Part shown: positions 27,581 to 36,162 of the stretch, one piece after another
How positions within the stretch are numbered: position 1 is the stretch's first letter
Layout of the letters: every line of letters begins with the position of its first letter
Assembly (NCBI GenBank): GCA_030066085.1
Contig: JASJCI010000001.1
Coordinates: forward strand, 1-64,000
DNA length: 64,000 bases
Reading direction: 5' to 3'
Source of the DNA: Gammaproteobacteria bacterium
GTDB taxonomy: Bacteria; Pseudomonadota; Gammaproteobacteria; GCA-001735895
Notes under the pieces: generated by a model
What the model was told of the DNA's origin: nothing
The model's database searches: none
What the model saw: the letters and a program-made list of their open reading frames with translations, nothing else
Position numbers and translations under genes: made by a program

Positions 27581-28894
27581 TCAGGCGGGCTGGCGCGCCA
27601 CCACCTCCACCAGCGCGGCACAGAGCCGAGCCAGGTCATCGTCCTGCATGACGTAAGCCGGCATCAGGTAAACCAGCCTGCCGAACGGTCTGATCCACAC
27701 GCCGGCCTCGACAAAATTGTTGCTGATCCGCGCCATATCGACCGGTTCGTGCAGTTCGACCACGCCGATCGCCCCGAGCGTCCTGACCTCCCGCACCGAC
27801 GGCAAATCGCGGCAGGGTGCCAGGCCGGCGCGCAAACCACGCTCGATACGCTGCACCTGCTGTCGCCAGTCACCTTCGCGCAACAGGTTTAGGCTTTCCA
27901 GCGCAACCGCGCAGGCCAGCGGGTTACCCATGAAGGTCGGCCCGTGCATGAAGACACCCGGCGAACCGGCGTCGATGGTGTTGCTGACCTGTTCGCTCGC
28001 AAGCGTCGCGGCGAGACTGAGGTAACCGCCGGTGAGCGCCTTGCCGAGGCACATGATGTCCGGCTCGATAGCGGCATGTTCGCAGGCGAATAGTTCGCCG
28101 CTCCGACCGAAACCGGTCGCAATCTCGTCCGCGATCAACAGGATATCGTAGCGATCGCAGAGTTCGCGCACGCGCCGCAGGTAGTCCGCGGAATAAAAGT
28201 ACATGCCGCCGGCACCCTGCACGATCGGCTCCAGCACCATGGCGGCAATTTGATCGTGCTTGCGCTCGAACAGCCGCTGCAGTGGATCGAGATCGGCATC
28301 GTTGCAAGCCTCGCCGTAGCGGCAACCCGGGCGTTCGACAAAATGCTGCTTTGCCAGCACCGAGCTGAACAGACTGTGCATGCCGGTCACCGGGTCGCAA
28401 ACCGACATGGCCCCGAAGGTATCGCCGTGATAACCGTTGCGCAGGGTTGCAAAGCGCTGCTTGTGCGCCCTGCCCGCGGCATGCCAGTACTGCAGCGCGA
28501 GCTTCATCGCGACCTCGACGGCAACCGACCCCGAATCCGACAGGAATACCGCCGACAGGTTCGAGGGTGTCAGCTCGACCAGCCGCTCCACCAGCCGGAT
28601 GGCCGGCGCGTGCGTCAGGCCGCCAAACATCACGTGCGCCATCTGCGCGAGCTGGGTCTCGATAGCGCCGTTCAGTCGGGGGTGGTTGTAACCGTGAATA
28701 ACGCACCACCAGGAAGCCATGCCATCGATGATTTCACGACCGTCGGAAAGGCGCAGGCGCACGCCCGCGGCAGAATCCACGTGGAATACCGGTAGAGCGC
28801 TGTGCATGGCGCTGTAAGGGTGCCATATATGACTGGCGTCGATCGCCATTTGAGCCGCCAGTGGTGCGTTGCCGGACACGATATATTTCCGCAT
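27581..28894 (-). CDS. bioA: Adenosylmethionine-8-amino-7-oxononanoate aminotransferase
   Basis: 437-aa class III PLP aminotransferase of biotin synthesis (KAPA to DAPA, with S-adenosylmethionine as amino donor). The N-terminal HIWHPYSAMHS is specific to BioA. SDSGSVAVEVAMKLALQYW, GYHGDTFGAMS and the PLP lysine in LGKALTGGYLSLAATL are in place. No other bio gene is in the window. I prefer ATG 28894 over an in-frame start 30 bp upstream. Confidence 0.95.
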   Translation of the reverse strand: MRKYIVSGNAPLAAQMAIDASHIWHPYSAMHSALPVFHVDSAAGVRLRLSDGREIIDGMASWWCVIHGYNHPRLNGAIETQLAQMAHVMFGGLTHAPAIRLVERLVELTPSNLSAVFLSDSGSVAVEVAMKLALQYWHAAGRAHKQRFATLRNGYHGDTFGAMSVCDPVTGMHSLFSSVLAKQHFVERPGCRYGEACNDADLDPLQRLFERKHDQIAAMVLEPIVQGAGGMYFYSADYLRRVRELCDRYDILLIADEIATGFGRSGELFACEHAAIEPDIMCLGKALTGGYLSLAATLASEQVSNTIDAGSPGVFMHGPTFMGNPLACAVALESLNLLREGDWRQQVQRIERGLRAGLAPCRDLPSVREVRTLGAIGVVELHEPVDMARISNNFVEAGVWIRPFGRLVYLMPAYVMQDDDLARLCAALVEVVARQPA

Positions 28895-29085
28895 GAAGCC
28901 AGATTCTGGTGCATAATAATGCAAATTCGCTGGTATTGTTGCTATTTAAAGTAGTTTATTTATAATCGCCCTAGATTATTGATAATTATAATAAAATTCC
29001 AAGAAATACTATTAAAATGCGCGTTAAGTCATCAGCGTTTCACGCGGGCTTTGTCGGCCCTCGAAGACAACAGATAGAGACAAAC
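28895..29085. promoter_or_regulatory. AT-rich divergent promoter region, bioA / solute-binding protein gene
   Basis: 191 bp, much richer in A+T than the surroundings, particularly 28925-29010, with several TATAAT-like hexamers (for example TTATAATC near 28960). It must contain promoters in both directions. I looked for a BirA operator (TTGTAAAC / GTTTACAA) and did not find a convincing one. Confidence 0.4.
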
Positions 29086-29829
29086 ATGATACGCCCACGC
29101 ACCCTACGCGCACTCCTGGCCATAACGCTCCTGCTAATTTGCCCGCAACTCGCGGCCCGCGACGTCAGCATGCTGACCCTGAACTGGGCACCGCATTACG
29201 CCAGTGACCTGCCCGAGCAGGGACTGACAACCGCGCTGGTCAAGGCCGCTTTCCGCGCCGGGGGTCACAATGCCGAAGTCGAATTCATTCCATGGGCACG
29301 CGCGCTGAAGGAGGTCGAGGAAGGCAAGGCCGACGTGGTCATGGGTGCGTACTACAACGAGGAACGCACGCAGAAGTTCATCTTCAGCGACGTGATTTAT
29401 CACCTCAATCTCGGCCTGATTGCACGTCCGGGCCTCGACAAGACACGTTACCAGTCACTGCAGGAATTGAGCGAATACAGTATCGGCGTCGCCCGCGGAT
29501 TTGCCAACAGCGAGGATTTCGACGCCGCCAACTACCTCGATAAGCAGGTTGCGAGCACACCCAGGCTCAACATTCGCAAGCTTTTCCGTGGCCGCATCGA
29601 CATGGCGGTCATGAACTTCGACCTGTTTCGTTACGAAGCCAAGAAGGAAGGTTTTTGCATCAGCGACGTTACCTTCATGGACCCGCCACTGAGCACGGAG
29701 GGGCTGTACGTGATGGCATCACGCAGGATTGCGGACGGTGAACAGCTGATGCAGGATTTCAATCGTGGACTCGCGGCCATTCGCGCCAACGGCGAGTTCG
29801 ACCGTATCGTCAATCGTTTCCGCAAGTAG
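29086..29829 (+). CDS. Periplasmic solute-binding protein, family 3-like
   Basis: 247 aa. Signal peptide: RALLAITLLLICPQLAARD, cleavage near residue 22. The mature part is a two-lobe periplasmic binding fold: LNWAPHYASDLPEQG, ADVVMGAYYNEERTQKFIFS and SIGVARGFANSEDFDA match family 3 (polar amino acid type) binding proteins. No ABC permease or ATPase is adjacent. Instead it is followed 26 bp later by a HAMP membrane protein and then a DUF protein, which suggests a sensory rather than a transport role. Confidence 0.85.
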   Translation: MIRPRTLRALLAITLLLICPQLAARDVSMLTLNWAPHYASDLPEQGLTTALVKAAFRAGGHNAEVEFIPWARALKEVEEGKADVVMGAYYNEERTQKFIFSDVIYHLNLGLIARPGLDKTRYQSLQELSEYSIGVARGFANSEDFDAANYLDKQVASTPRLNIRKLFRGRIDMAVMNFDLFRYEAKKEGFCISDVTFMDPPLSTEGLYVMASRRIADGEQLMQDFNRGLAAIRANGEFDRIVNRFRK

Positions 29830-29855
29830 GCTCGCCGCAGAGCAGGATCACCGAC

Positions 29856-30584
29856 ATGAATAAAGGCAAGATTCGCTGGTACAGCACGATTCGCATGAAG
29901 GTCGTACTGGTGGTTATCATATCCTGTACCCTGGTGCTGGGTGGCCTGAGTGCATACAACACTATCAACGACCAAAAGCAGCTGACCGCCGAACTGCAGC
30001 AGCTCGCCGGGGTTACCTCGCAACGACTCTCGAAACACCTGATCCTGCCGATGTGGGATCTCGACCGCGAACAGGTCGACAGCACGCTCGAAGCCGAAAT
30101 GCTGGAAGACAACATCCAGGCAATCGTCGTCTGGGACGAGGGCAAAACGGCGATCTTCTCGGCACGCGAACGCGGCCCGGCGGGGCTGCCGGTGCAGTCG
30201 AACGGGTCGATTACCGGTGACGTCATCGAATCGCGTAACGAGGTCAGCAACGGCGCCAAGTCGATTGGCGAAGTAGCCGTCTACGTCTCCAAGAAGCAGC
30301 TGAACCAGCAGCTGACGGCAGCCACTATCGCCAATATCATTACCCTGATCGCGCTGATCGTGGTCATGGCCGTGGTCATGGTCATCGTTATGAACCAGAT
30401 CATCATCGGCCCGATCACGCGCCTGGCCAAGCACGCCGACGACATCAGTCACGGCGACCTGAAACAAAACATCGTGCCGGAATCCAACGATGAAATCGGG
30501 CAGCTGGCGGAGGCTTTCCATCGCATGCAGACCAGCCTGCGGGTGGCGTTTAAACGGATTTACGCCAAGGCGAAGTCGGCCTGA
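29856..30584 (+). CDS. Membrane sensor with periplasmic domain and HAMP, no output domain
   Basis: 242 aa: transmembrane helix at about 15-33, a periplasmic domain of about 115 residues (including HLILPMWDLDREQVDSTLEAEM), a second transmembrane helix at about 158-180, then a HAMP domain (IIGPITRLAKHADDISHGDL; DEIGQLAEAFHRMQ). It stops 20 residues later, with no kinase, cyclase or methyl-accepting output domain. It must therefore signal through a partner, perhaps the gene product starting at 30629. It is downstream of the solute-binding protein, so ligand sensing is plausible. Confidence 0.85.
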   Translation: MNKGKIRWYSTIRMKVVLVVIISCTLVLGGLSAYNTINDQKQLTAELQQLAGVTSQRLSKHLILPMWDLDREQVDSTLEAEMLEDNIQAIVVWDEGKTAIFSARERGPAGLPVQSNGSITGDVIESRNEVSNGAKSIGEVAVYVSKKQLNQQLTAATIANIITLIALIVVMAVVMVIVMNQIIIGPITRLAKHADDISHGDLKQNIVPESNDEIGQLAEAFHRMQTSLRVAFKRIYAKAKSA

Positions 30585-30628
30585 TCGAGCCAATGGTCGA
30601 AACCGGATGAATCCGGGAGTGCGCCACG

Positions 30629-31204
30629 GTGAGTGACTGGATCGGCTATGACGAGTTCGTCGATCTGGTGCGCAATCATCATCACGATGGTTTTACCGGC
30701 CTGATCACCGGGGTCAGCGAGCGCAAACACTCCTTCCGCATCGGCTTCGATCGCGGCGAAATCGTTCTCCTGACCTACCGTGTGCAAAAGGGTAACGATG
30801 CGCTGCAGTCGATTAGCGGAATCGAGCGGGCCAAGGTCACCGAACATCCGAATACCGCGATTCAGCGGACCGAAAACACCCCGGATACCAGCACGATCCT
30901 GTCCCAGTTGACGACCCGGACACTGGACGACACCACCACCACGATAACCGACATCGAGGACGTGCCGGCGCCCCGCCCGCTACCCGGCACGGGCAGCGCT
31001 GGCAACGTCATCGACGAACGCATGCGCAAGGTTATCGAAACCGCTGCCGTGCATCATTTCGGCCCGATCGGCGCGATGGTGTGCGAGGAACGGCTGAACA
31101 ATCCCCGCGGCGACCTGCGCCAGGTCATGCTCGAGATTGCGCACGAAGTCGGCGCCAGCGAGGCCGATACCCAGGCGTTTTTTCAGTCGGTGACGAACGC
31201 CTGA
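30629..31204 (+). CDS. Cytoplasmic signalling protein, DUF4388-like N-terminus and DUF8082-like C-terminus
   Basis: 191 aa, GTG start, no signal peptide. Residues 1-70 (DGFTGLITGV..FRIGFDRGEIVLLTYR) resemble PATAN/DUF4388 modules. A Thr-rich linker (TTRTLDDTTTTITDI) follows. The last 60 residues (VIETAAVHHFGPIGAMVCEE) resemble DUF8082, a small helical module found at the ends of bacterial signalling proteins. It is the third gene of the solute-binding/HAMP/DUF unit. Domain calls are by eye; function is unknown. Confidence 0.65.
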   Translation: MSDWIGYDEFVDLVRNHHHDGFTGLITGVSERKHSFRIGFDRGEIVLLTYRVQKGNDALQSISGIERAKVTEHPNTAIQRTENTPDTSTILSQLTTRTLDDTTTTITDIEDVPAPRPLPGTGSAGNVIDERMRKVIETAAVHHFGPIGAMVCEERLNNPRGDLRQVMLEIAHEVGASEADTQAFFQSVTNA

Positions 31205-31824
31205 TCCTGTGATCGCGGGCGCCAGCCTTCGGGTCCCAGGTGCATTGCCTCGAGCAGCAGGTCCACACCACGACCGGCAGCCTCGCGTTCTATCGCGGCA
31301 CGATTGCGCTCGCCTTTTGCGATGGCAAAACTCGCCTGTGCGACGATGTCGCCATGGTCGAAGCGTTCGTCGAGCAGGTGCAGGGTCACGCCGAGGCGCT
31401 CCTCGCCCGCGGCCAGTTGTTCGCCGATCGGATCGGCACCGCGAAAACGCGGCAGGCAGGAGGGGTGCAGGTTCAGCGTCGCCCTCGTAGCCGCGGCGCG
31501 CATTCGCGGCCCCAGCAGCCGCGGCCAGCAGGCGACCAGCAGGTATTCGATTCGTGCGCGCCGCAGCGCCGACGCCAGTTGCGCCTCGCCGGCCCCGGCC
31601 GCGTACAGCAGCGGCAAATCGCCGATCAGCTGCAGGATCGCGCGTGGCGAGGAATCGGCAAGTTCGATCGAAGCGGGAGGTACTGCCGGCGGGAATTCCG
31701 GCAGCAGGACCAGCGCGGGCAGGCGCTCCCGCGCGCGTAACTCGCTCAATACCCGGCAGGAAAAAGCGGCATCGCTCAGGCAAACGGCGAGGCGCGGCCG
31801 CCGCAGTGCATCAGGGATCGTCAT
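31183..31824 (-). CDS. Short formyltransferase-like protein
   Basis: 213 aa. It has the formyltransferase signature ([16 protein letters not shown]) with catalytic Asn and His, and the Asp in [10 protein letters not shown], as in methionyl-tRNA formyltransferase (Fmt) and PurN-type enzymes. It lacks the C-terminal tRNA-binding domain of Fmt (usually over 300 aa). The start overlaps the upstream deformylase by 14 bp, so the two are coupled. Its substrate may be an amino sugar or amine rather than Met-tRNA. Overlaps the convergent DUF gene by 22 bp. Confidence 0.75.
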   Translation of the reverse strand: MTIPDALRRPRLAVCLSDAAFSCRVLSELRARERLPALVLLPEFPPAVPPASIELADSSPRAILQLIGDLPLLYAAGAGEAQLASALRRARIEYLLVACWPRLLGPRMRAAATRATLNLHPSCLPRFRGADPIGEQLAAGEERLGVTLHLLDERFDHGDIVAQASFAIAKGERNRAAIEREAAGRGVDLLLEAMHLGPEGWRPRSQDQAFVTD

Positions 31825-32362
31825 CACAGGGCTGGCGCGCCAGCAAGCCGCTCTCGGTTAGAGTATCGATGTAACCGAAACTGCGCATGTCCTCTATGCG
31901 AAAAGGGTAAAGAATCCCGTCGAGATGATCACACTCGTGCTGCACGACACGCGCATGAAAACCGCTGGCCTCGCGTTCGATACGGTTGCCGTGCTGGTCG
32001 TACCCGGCGTAGCGGATGTGGCGAAAACGCGGCACGATGCCGCGCATACCGGGCACGCTCAGGCATCCTTCCCAGCCGTCTTCACGGGTGTCGTCGAGCG
32101 GCGTAATCTCGGGGTTGACGAGCACGGTACGCGGCACCGGCGGGGCATCCGGGTAGCGTGGGTTGTGGTCATAGCCGAAAATGACGACCCGTTGCAGCAC
32201 GCCGATCTGCGGCGCGGCAATCCCGGCGCCCTTTGCCGCGGCCATCGTGTCCCACATATCCTGCAGCAGCGGCTGTAATACCTCCGGCTCGACGGGATCG
32301 ACCCGCGCCGACACCTCGAGCAATCGCGGATCTCCCATTTTCAGTATCGATCGCACAGCCAT
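31811..32362 (-). CDS. def: Peptide deformylase (second copy likely elsewhere)
   Basis: 183-aa metalloenzyme that removes formyl from nascent Met. All three motifs are present: [17 protein letters not shown] and HECDHLDG, with the metal ligands Cys and two His and the catalytic Glu replaced in part: HECDH carries Cys where HEFDH is usual in the type I enzyme. It is somewhat long. It heads a two-gene unit with the short formyltransferase-like protein. A canonical def-fmt pair is usually near rsmB/smf, so this may be a paralogue. Confidence 0.9.
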   Translation of the reverse strand: MAVRSILKMGDPRLLEVSARVDPVEPEVLQPLLQDMWDTMAAAKGAGIAAPQIGVLQRVVIFGYDHNPRYPDAPPVPRTVLVNPEITPLDDTREDGWEGCLSVPGMRGIVPRFRHIRYAGYDQHGNRIEREASGFHARVVQHECDHLDGILYPFRIEDMRSFGYIDTLTESGLLARQPCDDDP

Positions 32363-32381
32363 AACGTCCCCCCGGGTCTGA

Positions 32382-32410
32382 TTGCGCTGGCCCGGCGACG
32401 ATGATATAAC
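32382..32410 (+). promoter_or_regulatory. Extended -10 promoter of the agmatinase-family gene
   Basis: TTGCGC (32382-32387), a 17-nt spacer and TATAAC (32405-32410) preceded by TGA, i.e. an extended -10 TGnTATAAC. Transcription would begin near 32417. This rules out a translation start upstream of it and supports the TTG at 32436. Confidence 0.6.
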
Positions 32411-32435
32411 ACCGGCTCGACTCGGAGACAGCGTT

Positions 32436-33389
32436 TTGGCGAAATCACCCCCCGTCGGCCCGGTCAGTGGCACCGTGGTGCCCCGCTTCGCCGGCCCCTC
32501 GACCTTTTGTCGCCTGCCGGAACTGCGTGACGTAGCCGACTGCGATGTGGCGATTCTCGGCATACCCTTCGATGCCGGCACCAGTTACCGGCCCGGGGCC
32601 CGTTTCGGACCCCAGGCGATCCGCCAGGCCTCGCGCCACCTGCGTACCAACTTTCACCCGGCCTACGACACCGAACCCTTTCGGACCCTGCAGGTCGCCG
32701 ATGCCGGCGACGTAGCCTGCAATCCTTACAACATCGAGGAAGCGATCGGGCAGATCGAAAGCGCTGCTTCCGATCTGCTGCAGCAGGCGCCGGTAATCGT
32801 CAGTCTCGGCGGCGATCACACCATTGCGGTTCCGCTGCTGCGATCCATGCACGCCCGCCACGGTCCGGTTGCGCTGGTACATTTCGATGCCCATCTCGAT
32901 ACCTGGGACACTTATTTCGGCGCACCCTATACCCACGGCACACCGTTTCGGCGCGCTGCCGAGGAGGGCCTGTTCAATGACCGGGCTTCGATGCATGTGG
33001 GTATTCGCGGACCGCTCTACAGCCGTGACGACCTGGAGCGCGACGCCGAACTCGGTTTCAAGGTGGTCCATTGCGACGATCTCGAGCAGGGTGGTGTCGA
33101 GCGGGTGGTGCAGCGGATTCGTGAACGCGTCGGCGACGAACCACTGTACCTGTCAATCGATATCGACGTGCTCGATCCGGCGCATGCACCCGGCACGGGC
33201 ACTCCCGAAATTGCCGGGCTGAGCAGTCGCGAGCTGGTGAACATCGTGCGTGGCCTGCAGGGTCTCAATCTCGTTGGTGCCGATATCGTCGAGGTGGCAC
33301 CCGCCTACGACCATGCCGAAATCACGTCGCTGGCGGCTGCGACCATCGCTTACGAAATGATCAACCTGGTCGCCTGCCGGCCTGCGTGA
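32436..33389 (+). CDS. speB: Agmatinase / ureohydrolase family enzyme
   Basis: 317 aa binuclear Mn hydrolase. The metal motifs are [16 protein letters not shown] and [19 protein letters not shown], and the fold segment [18 protein letters not shown] is typical of SpeB-like agmatinases (agmatine to putrescine + urea). Guanidinobutyrase or related activity cannot be excluded, and no other polyamine genes are near. Translation most likely starts at TTG 32436, with GGAG 8 nt upstream. It is divergent from def and tail-to-tail with the transporter gene. Confidence 0.85.
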   Translation: MAKSPPVGPVSGTVVPRFAGPSTFCRLPELRDVADCDVAILGIPFDAGTSYRPGARFGPQAIRQASRHLRTNFHPAYDTEPFRTLQVADAGDVACNPYNIEEAIGQIESAASDLLQQAPVIVSLGGDHTIAVPLLRSMHARHGPVALVHFDAHLDTWDTYFGAPYTHGTPFRRAAEEGLFNDRASMHVGIRGPLYSRDDLERDAELGFKVVHCDDLEQGGVERVVQRIRERVGDEPLYLSIDIDVLDPAHAPGTGTPEIAGLSSRELVNIVRGLQGLNLVGADIVEVAPAYDHAEITSLAAATIAYEMINLVACRPA

Positions 33390-33397
33390 AGCGCGAC

Positions 33398-34282
33398 CTA
33401 GTCGCGAATCGTCTCCTCGCGCAGCGTGTGACGCGCAAACCATACGACCGAAGCAAGCAGCATACTGCCGCCGACCAGGGTGTTGGCCGACGGTGTTTCA
33501 CTGATGACCAGCCACACCCAGAGAGGGCCCAGCACGCTCTCGAGCAGGTAGACCAGCTGGACCTCGGCGGAATTGGCGAAACGCGGCGCGATCGTCAAAA
33601 CGATGAACGCGAACGGCACCAGCAACAGCCCCATGATCGCCATGTATAGCCACTGTGATCCCGTAAGCGACAGGGACGGATCGCGCGACAGGGCGAACAG
33701 CGCGGTGAACAGGCTGCCGAGCATAACCGAAGGCACCAGGTCGATTTCCTTGCGCAGGCGCACCAGCACCGCGCTGCAGGCAGTAAACACCGCACAGCCA
33801 AGTGCCAGCAGGTCACCCACCAGGCCGTCGCTGCCATAACTGCCGTAGCCGATAATGAAAATACTGAGCATCGAAAGCCCGATGATCAGCCAGGTCGTTG
33901 GACGTTGATTTTCACGCAGCACCAGCAGTGACAGCAGTGCTGCAAAGACCGGCGCTGATGACAGGAACAGCAGCGTGTTGGCGACCGTGGTGCGCTGGAT
34001 GGCGCCGATGAAGGTCAGGTTGACGCAGGCAAAAAAGACGCCGTTGAGCAGTCCGGCCCAGCCCATTCGCAGTAGCGCACGCGGCAGGTCGCCGCGATAA
34101 AACAGCAGCAGGAACAGGCCAATGGCGAAGATCGGGAACAGGCCGCGAAAGAACAGGACGGTATCATCGTCCAGCCCGGCCAGCCGGATCATCAGGCTGT
34201 CCGGGCTCAATACGAATACACCGACCAGTGCCATCGCGATTCCCCTGCCTCTATCACTGAGTCTGAAAAACAATCCGGTCAT
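33398..34282 (-). CDS. EamA/DMT-family membrane transporter
   Basis: 294 aa with ten predicted hydrophobic helices in two repeats of five: for example residues 13-33 (AMALVGVFVLSPDSLMI), VANTLLFLSSAPVFAALLSLLVL, LIIGLSMLSIFIIGYG and LLVPFAFIVLTIAP. This is the drug/metabolite transporter architecture of EamA proteins, which export amino acids or other metabolites. Substrate unknown. It is divergent from the DUF2889 gene; the AT-rich 74-bp gap (34283-34356) should carry both promoters. Confidence 0.88.
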   Translation of the reverse strand: MTGLFFRLSDRGRGIAMALVGVFVLSPDSLMIRLAGLDDDTVLFFRGLFPIFAIGLFLLLFYRGDLPRALLRMGWAGLLNGVFFACVNLTFIGAIQRTTVANTLLFLSSAPVFAALLSLLVLRENQRPTTWLIIGLSMLSIFIIGYGSYGSDGLVGDLLALGCAVFTACSAVLVRLRKEIDLVPSVMLGSLFTALFALSRDPSLSLTGSQWLYMAIMGLLLVPFAFIVLTIAPRFANSAEVQLVYLLESVLGPLWVWLVISETPSANTLVGGSMLLASVVWFARHTLREETIRD

Positions 34283-34356
34283 GCAGGGCTAGTAATATTT
34301 TTTTTGCATGATAATGTCTGGCGCCGAATTAATCAGCCCGTTTGATCGAGGTTAAA

Positions 34357-34908
34357 ATGCCGCTGAGCACGCCTGCAGAACGCGAACTGACGCATACACG
34401 CGTCGTCACCTGTCACGGCTACCGCCGCAGTGACGGCCTGTTCGATATCGAAGGTCGCATCGTAGACACCAAGCCCTATCGCTTTCGCAACCGCGATCGG
34501 GGTGGCTGGATCGAAGCGGACGAGGCGCTGCACGATATGTCGATACGACTGACCGTCGACGATAACTTCGAAGTGGTGGACGCAGAGGCAGTAATCGATG
34601 CCTCGCCGTACAACTATTGCGCCAGCGTTTCCCGGGTAGCGCGCAACCTGATCGGCTTGCGTATCCGTCCGGGCTGGACCGACAAATCGCGCCAGGCGAT
34701 GGGTGACAAGCGTGGCTGTACTCATCTCACCGAACTGCTGGGCCCGGTGGCAACCACGGCAATCCAGACCATCGTGGCCGGGCGCAACCGCGATGCAAAA
34801 CCAGGCCCTTACCGGGGCAAGCCGCCGTTTCTGAACAGCTGCCACTCCTATGCCGACGACAGTCCCGTGATCAGGGAACACTGGCCGGAGGCCTACCGGG
34901 GCGACTGA
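34357..34908 (+). CDS. DUF2889 family protein
   Basis: 183-aa soluble protein. It has the DUF2889 hallmarks: an early RxVxCxGYRRxDGLFDIEGR-like stretch (CHGYRRSDGLFDIEGR), HDMSIRLTVDD, and GCTHLTELLGPVATTA. The domain is widespread in proteobacteria and of unknown function. The ATG at 34357 has GAGG 5 nt upstream; an in-frame TTG 15 bp earlier is possible. The next gene (35013) is 104 bp downstream, past a palindrome. Confidence 0.85.
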   Translation: MPLSTPAERELTHTRVVTCHGYRRSDGLFDIEGRIVDTKPYRFRNRDRGGWIEADEALHDMSIRLTVDDNFEVVDAEAVIDASPYNYCASVSRVARNLIGLRIRPGWTDKSRQAMGDKRGCTHLTELLGPVATTAIQTIVAGRNRDAKPGPYRGKPPFLNSCHSYADDSPVIREHWPEAYRGD

Positions 34909-34913
34909 GCCGC

Positions 34914-34933
34914 ATGTAGGAGAAGTCCTACAT
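34914..34933. promoter_or_regulatory. 20-bp palindrome, candidate operator (LuxR/GacA-box-like)
   Basis: Perfect 8-bp arms ATGTAGGA and TCCTACAT around GAAG, i.e. TGTAGG-N6-CCTACA. The spacing and symmetry are like the GacA/UvrY box TGTAAG-N6-CTTACA with one change per arm, and like other FixJ/LuxR-family sites. It lies 80 bp upstream of the small gene at 35013. It could also form a short RNA hairpin. Binding is inferred. Confidence 0.45.
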
Positions 34934-35012
34934 TTACGACCGTCGTTTGCCATATGAATCCCCGGGGGTGTTTGCTAGCCTCGATCTACGACATTGCGCA
35001 CAGGGACGTCAG

Positions 35013-35222
35013 ATGAACAACAATGACCCGGCCAGCGGCTATCTTCTAACCAGCCAGCTCCTGTCGCAGCTCGACATGGCACTCGATCGCTCCAGCATCA
35101 TGCGTGACATCGTTGCCGGCTACGAGCGCCTGCGGATGCTCGAGAGCCTGACCGGACCGACGCGGCGCACGCGCCTGTTGCGGCAGGAAATTGCCCGGAT
35201 GGAATCGCAACTGCATCTTTGA
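35013..35222 (+). CDS. Small hypothetical protein (69 aa)
   Basis: 69-aa cytoplasmic protein, probably all helical, with an Arg-rich C-terminal half (YERLRMLESL, RRTRLLRQEIARMESQL). No known domain is recognised. A moderate ribosome-binding site (AGGGA) precedes the ATG, and the palindrome at 34914-34933 lies upstream. The 243 bp after it (35223-35465) contain no gene or structure that I can support. Confidence 0.6.
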   Translation: MNNNDPASGYLLTSQLLSQLDMALDRSSIMRDIVAGYERLRMLESLTGPTRRTRLLRQEIARMESQLHL

Positions 35223-35465
35223 TGCTGGCGCAGCCAGCGCGATGCCGCCATGAATTTCGCGTGCGCTGGCGACTGGTGCGCGCCTGGCCGGCGTCCCCGG
35301 TTACCCGGGAATCGCATGCTCGCCATCTTTGGCGCGTTCGACAGCATTACTGCCAGACCGCGCGATCTCCGCGGTCCAGGATCGGGGTTGTCGGGCGGCT
35401 GCCGCGTGATTCGACATGCGCCGGGGCGCGCGGAACAGCCAGCGCGCAGGGCTGGAGGAGATCAG

Positions 35466-35999
35466 CTAGGTCGCCTGGCCGGAAGCGCTGTCAGCGTCGG
35501 CTGCATGTTCCATGTCGCCAATTTCGTCCAGGCGTGCCTGCAGCCTGAGTTTATCCAGCGATGCGAACGGCAGGTTGACGAAAATCGAAATCCTGCGATC
35601 GAGCGCCATGAAGGTTTGCTGGAAGGCGGTCTTCTGTTCGATTTCGAGCCCCTCGACCGCGGCAGGATCGGGCATGCCCCAGTGCGCGGTCATCGGTTGA
35701 CCGGGGAAGATCGGGCACTGTTCGGCGGCATGATCGCAGACCGTGAACACGAAATCGATCCTGGGCGCACCCTCGCCGATAAACTCGTCGATCGACTTGC
35801 TGGAATAGCTATCAACCAGGTAATTGTTGGCTTCGAGCACCCACAGGGCCAGCGGGTGAACTTCACCTTTCGGTTCGCTGCCGGCGCTGAAAGCGTTGAA
35901 CTTGCCGCGTCCCCAGCGACCGAGCACCGCTTCCGCGATGATACTGCGTGCCGAATTACCGGTGCAGACGAACAGTACGTTGTATTTTTCCTGCGCCAT
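35466..35999 (-). CDS. arsC: Arsenate reductase, thioredoxin-coupled (LMW-PTP fold)
   Basis: 177 aa. P-loop CTGNSARS starts at C12; two further cysteines, C88 and C95 (FTVCDHAAEQCP), match the Cys10-Cys82-Cys89 relay of the Staphylococcus-type ArsC. HWGMPDPA contains the general-acid Asp. It reduces arsenate to arsenite using thioredoxin. No arsR, arsB or acr3 is adjacent, so it is an orphan. A different substrate is possible but the three-cysteine arrangement is good evidence. Confidence 0.88.
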   Translation of the reverse strand: MAQEKYNVLFVCTGNSARSIIAEAVLGRWGRGKFNAFSAGSEPKGEVHPLALWVLEANNYLVDSYSSKSIDEFIGEGAPRIDFVFTVCDHAAEQCPIFPGQPMTAHWGMPDPAAVEGLEIEQKTAFQQTFMALDRRISIFVNLPFASLDKLRLQARLDEIGDMEHAADADSASGQAT

Positions 36000-36070
36000 C
36001 GAATTCCTCCCGGAATACCCTGCAAAACCGCGTGATGATAGCCCCGCAATACTACAGTCTTGTTACAAAG

Positions 36071-36087
36071 CCGGTTTTGGTAACCGG
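36071..36087 (-). terminator. Possible terminator of the tRNA operon
   Basis: CCGGTT / AACCGG (36082-36087 with 36071-36076) around a 5-nt loop, 24 bp beyond the tRNA-Leu 3' end on the minus strand, followed by CTTTG. A second GC-rich repeat (CGCGCC..GGCGCG) precedes it. The T-tract is short, so confidence is low. Confidence 0.4.
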
Positions 36088-36162
36088 GCGCGCCGGCAGG
36101 CGCGAAAGAATGGTGCCCGGAGCCGGAGTCGAACCGGCACGGTGTTTCCACCGAGGGATTTT

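Noticed and set aside
28895-29085. BirA operator upstream of bioA
   Set aside because: No TTGTAAAC...GTTTACAA-like dyad could be found in the AT-rich region.
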